Below, one piece after another: positions 9,601 to 21,600 of a stretch of 24,639 bases of DNA. The translations under genes and the position numbers were made by a program. The notes beneath the pieces were generated by a model that was not told the origin of the DNA, did not search any database, and saw only the letters and a program-made list of their open reading frames with translations. Source of the stretch: Coptodactyla brooksi (Eukaryota > Arthropoda > Insecta > Coleoptera > Scarabaeidae); NCBI GenBank assembly GCA_033557675.1, contig JAWQRM010000295.1, positions 1 to 24,639 on the forward strand. Direction: 5' to 3'. The stretch's first letter is position 1. The number at the start of each line of letters is the position of its first letter.

Positions 9601-12600
9601 AAGAGTTATAAGCATAATTGATAAAAATACAGTCCTCTGGGGCAAGAGGGTATTTCATTCTTAATCTTGGGTATTGCTAGCTTTACAAAAAAATGTATCA
9701 AATAAAGGTTGCATGACATAGAACTCTTCACAATTTGAAACAGTTTTCGAATATACAGGGTGTTAAGTTTATTTTACAAACTATCCAGCTTCAAATTTTT
9801 GAATGGAACACCCTGTATATTATGATATTTTGAAATCCTTATAAGACTTACAGAGGCACATTAATTATTATACATCAGTTCTAAATCTCACCATTTGGAC
9901 GTTATTACACATTTTTGGAAAAAGATGACAGGTAGAATGGAAATTTTTTTTATTATATTTAAACCATGGCAAGGTAAGAAAAGGTCATATGCGATATACA
10001 TCTTCTAGTTTTCAATAACGTTTATAGCTCGAGAACTGTTGACTTTGACACAGATGGATAGACGGACGATCCAACTACTGAAAATAGCATAGGTACAGTA
10101 CAAATATCCTTATTTGTCAAGTTGTATCAAAATCTCAACATCAATTTGTTTTGCAAATGAAGTATTTTCTCTTTATGCCAATTGGTAAGGGAAAATCAAA
10201 TGAACTAACAATATGATCAGTGTAAATGCTTGCTCAAAGATTCAGTTTTTGCGGGAACTAGTTATGCACACCATGAACCAAATGCTTTGTTGACATTACG
10301 CATGGGCTACAGAAGAGTTGTATCAAATAAAAGTCTTCAACTGCATAAAGCAGAATGTAGTTGGGGATTTATGCATGCTCTTGAGTTGTAACTCAATCTG
10401 TTCCTTTCCCACTCATTATATTTCTTTGGGGCTAGAAGCCTATGGTTAATCCACATTTATTTCAATAAATACGGATAAATAAAAAATAAAAAACTTATAT
10501 TTTGGATACCCCCTGTAAAATACGTATGTAGCAGAGTAATCTATAATAAGATATTACCCAGGAAAGTATTTTCTTCTTTGGGATGCCTGTAGAGTTTTAT
10601 TTCATCAGTTTAAATGTTTTTACATCGAACTAAACTATTCCGAAAATTGTAAAATGTGAAGACATCAATGAATTGAAACAACTTTTTAAATATTTTAAGA
10701 TAACTCAGAATATTCAATTTTATAAATAATCAAATATTAGATCTAAAGAAGCTGAAAAAAGTTGCAACACAGTATTCTTTTATATTTTTGCATTATATTA
10801 TTTGTACCCTATAATTGTTATGAAAATTCGATTTAATTATCAAAAGGAAGAACACCTACTGTTTAATAGTATAACTTAATTTTCAAATGGAAAATATTGC
10901 TCGCAAAATCGGGGAAAACTGGATAGAAAACAAACTGAAATGAAATTTAAGAAATCAATCACCAGTCATTAAAAACAAGGTAAAAAATGTTTACATTAAA
11001 ACATTAAACAATCATGCTCAGCGCAGTTTACTTATTATTAATGTTTATTATAACTGCGTTTATTATGTCCGACACTTTAGATTTTTCGTTTCCCAATACT
11101 CTCCCACTCTCACCGCTATCGAGAGTTTCATTTTTCGGTCATAGTATTGGGGAGCCCCTTTTCCTGGGCACGAAACCTAAATTGCCGGGCACTAATCATA
11201 ACATAATGACGTACAGGATGTATCTTTCGGGTTTTTTTGATTTTTCGAAACATATTTCTGATTTGAAAATTAAAAAACACCGATTTCCATTTACTATATA
11301 GTTTTAATGCTTTAAGAACCAGAGTATTTACTTATAGACTGACTAAACTCCAAACTCAATACTGTTGGATTGCGGATGGATAATAATTCTTTTGTTTCTG
11401 TGGATCAGAATAAATAACTAATCGTACAGATCATAATAATTCTACATATTTCAAATAGTCCCATTCAATTGTTTGACAACTTGAATTATGATAAGTTAAC
11501 GTCATTATATTTTAAACAAAAAATATATTATACTGTAGCATATTTAGAGTTAAGGATAAAAAATAAGAATTAAGAAAAAATAAGAATCAAGTGTCGAGGT
11601 TTAAAAATAAAGCATCAAGGGTCAAGGATCAAAGATGACTAATGAGAGTTATAGTACCTTTTGAGGATTCAAAAGTGTATAGTATATAGTATAATATAAT
11701 AATTTAGTATAAAATCGAAAATCAGAGAGGAATAGTAAAAATTATAGTGACATCCCGTGACAACGATTAGAAAGAATTGAGGGTCAAAAATTAATAATCA
11801 ACAATAAAGAGTCAATGGTCAAAGTCCAAGGAGCAAGAATCAAACAGGAGTTATAGCGAGCTCCTTCAGTGTTAAGGATCAAGGCTAAAAAAAGTGAATG
11901 GTCAAAGATAGAAGTGAATAATTAAGCATTAAGTATCGAAGACAAAGAATCAGGAATATAGGATCAAAGGTATTTAAAATGTGAATGATCAAGGATCAAA
12001 TATGAACATCAGGAATCAATTGTAAGGGATCAGAAATCAAAGGTAACAACCAAGAATCAAGGACAATGTTTTTAAATTATGTACAAGAAATCAATTTATG
12101 GTAAGTTAATGCAGTTTTATTACCTTTAAGTATAAAAGTAAAGACAAAAGATCAATGTTAAATGATCAAGAATGAAATGGGAGAGATCAAGGGTGTATAG
12201 AAGGATCAAAAGTCAAGGATGAATAACAAGAGTTGTAGTAACACATTTTGGCAAAATAATGTCTTTCATAAGTCAGTTATGAAAGACAAAGATGAATAAT
12301 TAAGTGTCAAGGGTTACATATGAATGATCAAGTATCTAGGATCAAGAATCAATGATCAAATATGAAGCATCAAAGATGGAGAATTAAAAATGACAAATTG
12401 AGGATTAAAGATGAAATAAGAAAGATCAAGACTCAAAGATGATGATCAAGAGTAAGTAAGAACAATTGTCTTCTAATTATTCTTGAACAGTTTAATTTAT
12501 GCTATATTAATGATGTTATATATTAAACATAACAAAAATTTTCGATTTTAAAATTTGCAAATGTTATAAAATGAGTGTAGTGAATTTCTATTACAGCATA

Positions 12601-15600
12601 CCTCCTAAGGAACTCAAATCTGAACTTCGTAACAAGTAGTATGCCATAAAACAATAATTTTGACAAGAATATTTTTATTTATGGATAACGAGCAAAAAAA
12701 CTGTATACAAAATGTCAAAACGGGGTAAACAAAGAAATCGGTTGTTCCAGACTGTTTCTGATTTGATTTAAATCATTAAAAGTGTAAAAAAGGTATCAAT
12801 TTGTAAGGTAGATTCTAAAGCGTTGTCATTATTGAGTAATTACCAAAATTTTCAGCTTTGGCTTTCAGAACTAGTCTATTGAACGTTTATGAGTTCACAG
12901 AACTTAACGATGCCTTAAAGATACATCCTGTACACAAACAAAAAGGAATACGTACATGCAAAAATCATGCCGTCAAAATAAATAATTTTCCAGACATTTT
13001 TAATGTAGCATTGAATTCGTATACTAAAAATCAAAATCTTTCAATGCAGAAAAATAAAACACCAATGTGAAACATGCCACACGTTTTCGCTTGATTAAAA
13101 ATCGAACCTGCATTATGACAATATCCTTCTCTGGGCAAAAAGCCTTCTGTTGCTGAAAGTAAGGTTGTGGTTGCTTATGTGCGCAACTTTTTACATCAGC
13201 CCCTCCGAAATCGTAAATGCTTTCCTCGAAGTGTTGAGCTTTCTCAAGGCTTATAGTATACAAGGTTGGTTCGGGATGGTAGTTGGGAATGCGATCAGGA
13301 TAAACCATGTGAGTATTTCTTTCTAGCGATCCCATTTGAGGGGAGAAAGTTCCCGAAGCATTTGTATGAGCATTTCTCTCTAAAGATCCCATATTGGGCG
13401 AGCCCCCATGGGATTTTCGTTCTAGAGAACCTAACTTAGGACTGAACATGCCAGTTTTCTCTAAGCTACCATGGGAACTATTAACTATCTGAGCAGAATT
13501 TCTCTCTAGGGAATTCATTTTCGGGGAACTAGACTTCCGTTCTAGGGAGCCCATTTTGGGCGTCCCACTACTGTTACTTGACCTAGAAGGGGTACGTTCT
13601 AAAGTTCCTGTGGGTTTCTGTTGGGGGACTTGTGCCTGTTTCATTTGAGTTTGGTCAGAACTCGCTACCGGGGGACCGTCGGGCACTTCCGGATCTAGCT
13701 TTTGGAGGCTCTGAATTGGGATTGGGGTGGTTTTCAGGACGGGCTCGGGAACGTCATCTTTCTTGGCAAATTCTACGGATACTGAATTAAATACCGAAGC
13801 GGGCGTCGTGTAAGCCGATGGAGAAAATCCTCTGTTTTCATTTTCCTTCATTAGGTGTGCCAAGACCTCTGGATTCTTCGCTATTATGTACGTTTGAGAG
13901 ACCGGGTTTGTCGTTGGACCAGAAGCTAATGATACGGAATCGATACCTGCGGAAGAAAAATTTCACATTATTAGATTAACAGTTAACTTAGCTAAATAAT
14001 AGTATCAACTTTGCATTAATTATTAAATAAAACTTTACACATCATATTTTGTTGTTGAATGATGAAATTCTGTATGATTTTTCTGTACATTTGTAGGATT
14101 CATACAGCAAAAACAGTTAAGTTAAAAATGATGTACAAATAATGATGTCGCTATAAATATAAGACTTTGTAAGTCATGTAATTTATCGTTTAATTTCTTC
14201 TAAGTCTATTGTATGTCCTATTTCGCTTTAAAATTTGGTGCATCACAAATGTGAAACGACAAGCAAGAATTCTATTGTCTTACCCTGCATTGGATATCTG
14301 GAAGGTTTAGGCGGAGGCGGCATGTCTTCGCCTGAACCCCAAGACATGGCTGCCACCCTTCTGTTTTCACGCTTCAACGTTTCCTGTGCTGCCGATCTTT
14401 CTTCCATTAAAATTTCACTGGAATGAACGAAATTACAAACGATTAACATCAAGTCGCGGGCAACCGGACAAACTGTGAAAACCTACTGAAGAATTTCTTT
14501 GATTTCTTTAAACGTAGGTCGTTTACTCGGTTCGTATGACCAACACTGGGACATCAAGGAATACAGCCTCGGAGGGCAACAGGGTGGCAGCGCTAACCTT
14601 TCGCCATTCTCGATCTTTCCTATCACGTCGTTATTCTTTATTCCCTGAAATGGTTTTACTCCCATCATCAGAATTTCCCACATGCACACACCTACGAATT
14701 TAGAAGAAATGGTTAGATGTACAGTGTGTAATTTTGTTGCATTACCAAACATCCAAACATCACTGGCTGTCGTAAACCGCCTAAAGTTGATACTCTCAGG
14801 ACTCATCCATTTAATAGGTAGTTTACCTTTGGAAGCCTTGTAATAGCTCTGATCTTCACCCATCCACCTCGAGAGACCAAAGTCCGCCAATTTCACACAA
14901 TTGTGCGAACTGACTAACACATTTCTAGCTGCAATGTCTCTATGTACATACTTCTTAGATTCTAGATAACTTAAAGCCGTCGAGAGTTGGAATGCATACA
15001 GTAATAGGGAGCTCAGATCTAGTTGGTTTTTGTTGTTCTGCAGATAAGCCCGCAGTTCGCCTAACTTCGCTAATTCCATTACTATCCATACTGGAGACGC
15101 TGAACATATCCCCATCAGTTTTATAATGTGCTGATGGTCGAATTTTTGCATTATATCTGGTAAAAACATAAAGTTTATTAGGATATTTTTATACAGTTTA
15201 AGCTTTTGATTTAATACTTACAAGCTTCCTCTAAAAATTTCTCTGTTCTAGCAGGATCAGCGTCTCCTTTGCAAGTTTTCACAGCCACAGGAACAGTGGT
15301 TCCATCTTTGTTTTTCAGAACGCCTTTGTGGACGTCGCCAAACTGGCCTTCTCCTAATATATCACCTAATTCTATTTGCGACCGATTCAATTCGTAGTTT
15401 TTAGCTGTGAAATACAAATAAATCCATAATCTTTTAATCTACAGGATATGGTCAGAAGTACACTTTTATCGCACCACTGCTGTATAACACCTACTTGCCG
15501 GCGTAGAATAATCTCCTTCTTCGTCTACTATCTCTGCATAATCTTCTGATAGCATAGTACCGGTGAAGTTGATGTTTTCCTTCTGGTTACCTAGTAGCTT

Positions 15601-18600
15601 GCCCGGAGTAGTTTCTGTAAATGTTACGGAGAAGCATTATTGTGATGTGGGAAAAAAATGCGGTGATTAGATAAGTCCAATACGTTAACTCATTGATTAC
15701 TAACCTTTGCATGGGCATGGAAATTGCTTCCATACAGTTGCTTGTAAAACACAAATTACGTTTAGATTTTTTAGATTTATACATTAACACAAATGATTAG
15801 AAATAACTGGAACAAGGATTAAGTCTGTGTTTCCTGAATGGTTTCAGCACAAACGTATGTATTTGAGATAAACATATGGTTCAAACAGATAAGAATTTCA
15901 TATTCATAAACATTGTTCAAACAGAGATTAAGAAAGATGAGTAATTTTGTTATTTAATTATGCATGCATCACCAAAACTTTTGGACCTCCTGTCTTTTTT
16001 AGTCTGTACATAACATCAGCATAAACCAAGGGAGTCCCGTAATTTCCATAAATTAAAACGTTGCAATTAAGTTATTTGACAGCTTCAAAAACATTCTGTA
16101 TTATAGACCAATAGATATATTATCGATTTGGAAAATGTTCAGACAACTTACCTTTTCTATTCCATATGGAATTGTGGGTACCAGAATGAACTCTGAAGTA
16201 ACCATCTATCAGATCGGCTAAACTTTCGGCAACGGCCAAGTTCGGACACGTTATAAAGAGTATTTCCTGTGCGCCGGCAATCCGCAACTGAAGAGTGGCC
16301 TTCGAGTGTTTATCACAGTCACTGACTAGCGTTTGAATCGCCTGAACCTGACTGAATTCCGCGATTTTCGTGTTTTGCATCTGTCCGCCACAGTACGAGA
16401 TTCCGTGGTGAGGTCCGACTATCAATTCCACCGGAACTGACCATTCACTTCCCAAGTCCACCTTAAACCTCTCCTCATCGTACTTACAGTAAGTTTTCAG
16501 CAGTCTGAAGAATTCAAACATGCACTGCGTCTCGTTGAGGTGGCTGAATTTTTTGAAGTTAGATTGGATAGATTTTCGCAGCGTTTTCGGTTTGACGGTA
16601 TCAATAACGGCCCGAGGTAGGAATTTGTTCATGCCGATTTCTTTTTCCAGGTACTCCAGATTGGATTTCTTGTCGATGGCCGATGCCGCGAGGTCTTTGA
16701 AGAAGTAGCGGACCTCGAGGCAGCACAGTTGGATCGCGACGTCTTGTTCTATGATTACGTTGCTGGCATGATAGTCATGACGGACCTGGTCGAAGAAGTA
16801 ATAGAAGGTGATCTTGTCTTTTTCGCAGAGCTCTCGGAGACTCGTCGGCAGGTACCTGACACGACATTCGAATCGCCATTCGGACAGCGGATGTTTGCGG
16901 AGGTACCTGTCTTGGATTTGGGCCATGGTCGTGTCTTGAAGTAGCCAATGCGTCTATTGCGGATAAGGAACAAAAATACAAAATGTATACTTTCATTTTC
17001 ACTTTTATCTTATATATTATTTCCTATTATAAACATAAATTACATTTCTAACGCTTGCAAGACCTGTCCACAAGTTCAAAGCAAAATAATTACTTTGTGG
17101 GGGCTATTGTTAAATAGAATGCTGTTAAGGATGGTAAGAAAGGTAACATACGCATATTTTGCTAGCTAATGAACCTTGGAATGTTAAAGATAACAGCAAT
17201 TTGCTATTACAAATGTCCCTATTTTCTATGCAAATTTTAAGAACTTTGTCAAATGCACCTAAAGATGATAATTTCAAAGTGACCGAAAGTATCTAGTAAA
17301 GCTGGCCTACAATTAATGAGGTATGTTGCAACTATCACATCAAAAGTTTTGAAAAAAGAGTGATAGAATGTGGAAATAGAGAGTGAAATTTGCATATTAT
17401 CTGCTTTTGAACCTGCTAACAGCATTTCAATGTGGTTAAAACTTAGATAAAATTAATGATATAACCAATATGTATGATATGATCGATGATTTTATCTACT
17501 GAATAGCGATTTTCTGAAGAAAATTCACCAGCTTTTCATAATTTTTATTGCACTAAAGTTTTATGCTAATCATGTCATCGAAGAAATTCGCAAGATCAAT
17601 CACAGGATTACTGGCAGTATTATAATTTAGAAACATTTATAGATACAGCTGATTTATGGCATAAACTGTGGAAAAATAAAAGTCAGAAGCCGGGGTACTA
17701 AAAGACTTGTAGAAGTGTCAAAAAAAGGTTGAAACAGTTTTTTCCGTAACGAAAAATTCTAATTGATACAACAACCCCGCAAAGTTCAGTTGAAAGATTT
17801 CTTTCTACGCCACATCTAATCTAAACATGGTTGAGATCGACAATGGTAGGTGATAGGTCCAATGGTCTTTGAACAATATACTGGGTGTCCACAGAAAGTT
17901 AGTTCTGGAAAATAACGGAAAATTGGATGCAGATATCCTGGATATATTTACTAAGGATCCGACTAGATTATTTTTAAATTAAAACTTATTTTATAATTTT
18001 GGAGAGCAAGCAGTACTTGTCATCGTTTTATTGTTTTCACATTTAGATTATGGAACAAAAAAAAAACAAAGGAAAAAATACTAGGAAACCATTAAATTTG
18101 CATCCATCAATGTAATTTAACCAGAAGAAGGTGTGGAAATAATGCAGCAGTAGAGTTTTGGTTTATTTTGATCATATCACATAGTGATTAGCTTATATGC
18201 AAGATGCAGTTTTGATTAGCCAAATGGAACAATAATTAGTTTGATATTCATGATGACATCGCCAAATTTCCAGGTTATATGATGTAATATTAAATGGTGA
18301 AATAATATTCTACTGGCTGTGAAATTCTTTATTTCAGCTTGACTGGTTTCGATCTATATGCAGATCATCTTCAGCTCTAAAATTTTACAAATCGAGTGTT
18401 AAATGTGTTGCGCTGCAGGAATCAAAACAAGTGTAGCAAATGATATTGAAACGTGTTTGCTTTTTAAAGTGTGAATTGTAAGAAAAAGAACCATGATTGA
18501 TTATTTAAACGGTCAATTATGAACACTAATTTCTTGAACTATATACAGTATAAAACGTTTAGTTGTTTGGAAACAAAATTGAATTTAACTTTCTTGTTAT

Positions 18601-21600
18601 TTTATGACAAATGATATACAAATGTACATATATTATTCTTATGAAACATGAACTATGTATATGACAGAATAAAAATAGATTAAAAGTGATTAATTACATT
18701 AACTGATAAAACAAAATATTAGACAGATAATAACATAACAACAAGTGGTGACTATATATTTTTAGACTATTGTCAAATGATACAAGTGAATTATAATTAT
18801 AAATTAATCCACATATTCTTCTTGAGAGTATAGATCTTCTAAAGACTAAAGATTTTTTCAGCACTCCATTTTCTTTTATATTGCATACTGGTCTGTGGTA
18901 AGATAACTTCTGCACATTCCTTTGAATACTATCTAACGACTAAGAACAGTCTATCTGAATACTGTTCAAATTGAATACTGAACAACGAAGGATTTCTATG
19001 GTACTGTTTCAAATATTTTAATTTTAGGAATCTGACGATAGATAGATCAAGTCGAGAACGAAAGTGAGCTTGTCTGTCCAATATACTGTTACTTAGTTTG
19101 ATTTTCGGACACGTAACTCTTACATATATTGACAAAATAGAAATATCACACATACACAATGACACCTCCTACCTCATTCATTTGACAAGTAAGTAGTTTT
19201 ACCTAAAATCCCGAGACATTTTTAATATGTGGATTAATTTATAATTATAATTATAATATTTTGTTTATCAATTAATGCACCCTTTTTGTAATCACTTTTA
19301 ATCTATTTATATTCTGTCATATAGTTTATGTTTGAAGACTTGAATGGTATACATATACGTTTGTATACCATTTGTCATAAAATAAGAAGAATGTTCAATT
19401 CAATTTTATTTCCACACAACTAAATGTTGTAATGTTTACACTGTATACATATAGTTTAAGAAATTACTGTTCATAATTGACCATTTAAATAATCAATGAA
19501 GGTTCTCTGTCTTACAATTCACACTTAAAAGAGCAAACATGTTTCAATATCATTTACTACACGTGTTTTGATTTCTGTAACACAATACACTGAACACTCG
19601 AATTGTAAAATTTCGGAGCTTCTGAACATGATTTACATATGGATCGAAACTGGTCAAGCAGAAATAAAGAATTTCACAGCCAGTAAAATATTCTTTCACT
19701 CTAATATTACAATAATTAATGGTGTTGGGTTTCCATCCTGTTCTGACGAACAACTTAGTTTTTGTATTCACGACGCGTTTCATCTTTACGACATTATCAA
19801 GTGAATGAAGTGAGTGTATGAAGTGAGTGATTCATTCACTTGATAATGTCGTAAGGACGAAACGCGTCGTGAATACACAAAATATGTTCTTCGTCAGAAC
19901 AGGATGGAAACCCAACACCATTATATTAAAACGAAACAAGGATATCTACCGACACAACAATTACAATAATTAGTTTAACGATGCTACAGACGGACGGTTG
20001 GACAGGGAGACCAACCCCTGAAAGTAGTATGTACAGGGTCCCGGTATGATTTCCCCACCGGATACATCGGAATTGGGAAGAGGGATCGTTGCAGGACAAA
20101 AACTGTGGTATAGGGTAAGGAAACGACTGTATGGAAAACTAAAAGTTGGCATTAACCTACGTACAGGTGTCCCAAAAAGAAACAACTGGACAATGGACGC
20201 AACAAACTCATTTTCAAAACATTTGCAGTGTTAATATTTGGTGTGGAATCATGGATGGGTATATTCTAAGCGAAATACTCCCAGGGTTGTTGGAGGAAGT
20301 ACCTTTATATATTCGCTAATGTTTGGTCATTCAACACAGGATGGGGCATCTGCGGATAACGTTCTTATTGTCACAAACTTACTAAATGAACAGTTCAATA
20401 GGTAGACATTATCCACTTTCTTTTCCAAATCTAAAAATCTCAACGAAGATTTTTCTATTGAACGTATACTTATGTATACTTATATCTTAATGTCCATCGG
20501 TAAGGGAAAGTAAAAATGTTCATGTATATCAACTCGAAGAAAAGAAAAAAATCAACTCCAAGAAAAAGATGGTAAAAATGTGCAAGTATATCATTTAGCT
20601 TTTGATAGTCAATCTTAAAAAGCACCTTTAAAAGTAACTTTTTAAGAATTTACCCAGGTATTTCTAAATCAATCATTTCAATTCATGGTTAAAATAACGC
20701 GAATTTTCCCGGAAAATCTTAAGAAATCCAAGAAGCCTTAATTGGTATTTGTTGTATTGTCCATTTTTAGGTATTTCTATTTTATAAAAAAAGTTTCTAT
20801 TCCTATTATTGCAATCATCGATATTTTTAAATTCACAGGTTTGTATGAATGTATTATGTAAGGAAACATTCATAAAAATGCCAAAATTGGTTGTACATTG
20901 GTTGTACAGTTGTTTGAGGTGCAAATACCACAGTTTTCATCATTCAAATTATGTACATAACGGAATGTTTCGGTAAATCAATAAAATGTCAGCTTTAGAA
21001 AATACTTCTTAAAAAATACTTCTTGAACATTCCAGAGGTCATATATCCTAAACTTTATCATTTTCCTTAACCTTTAACACATTAATCTAATCCAGATTTT
21101 GTTAAGAGTCGGCTAGCATTAGTATTTTTTGCAGGCAAAATATTTAGGACTCGTAAGATTGGGACACAAAAAACTGGAATGAAAGCAATACCAGCACACA
21201 TATAAAACAAAATGAAAAGTTTCATTGAAAGCAATGAAAAAAACTAAAGTACACTCATTGTTTTCGAGGAGATGAAAAGCTTCGTAGGGAAAATAGTCGA
21301 TCAATATCCATCCCAATCAGTGGGGGAGATTTGTGGAGAAAAGTGCATCATATGGAAAATTAAAAAAAAATATTGAAACTCCCTATTGAAACCCTAGGGT
21401 GAGTACAAGACCATTTTTCGTACCGGTCCAAAAACGGTTTGAAATTTGAGTTATTTGGCGAATAACTCCGCAACGAATGGAGATAAAAATTAATATTGCA
21501 CAGAGGAACCAAAAAACTTCAAAAATTACACCACACGCGTGAAAATTACACCCAATTATAAACTTTTTAGAAGGACTAGATTATGAGTAGGAAGATAGCA

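Noticed and set aside
11014..11301. 95-codon plus-strand frame with a hydrophobic start
   Set aside because: No domain or splice support; the patch contains inverted repeats and looks like transposon debris.
14481..14489. TAG stop at the end of FAK exon 7
   Set aside because: A donor two bases before the end of CAG (CA|GTAGGT) matches the phase of the next exon and keeps the family sequence continuous.
14483..14760. Reading the kinase as one uninterrupted exon with the peptide NATKLHTVHLTISSKFVG
   Set aside because: The insert interrupts a universally continuous kinase segment and is bounded by GT and AG; it is a 54 bp intron.
16520..16944. Plus-strand open frames over the FAK FERM exon
   Set aside because: They are antisense shadows of exon 3; the minus-strand frame is clearly conserved.
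21400..21590. Stretch with GAATAACTCCGCAACGAATG resembling common insect transposon internal sequence
   Set aside because: No ends or coding signal could be found, so I do not call an element.
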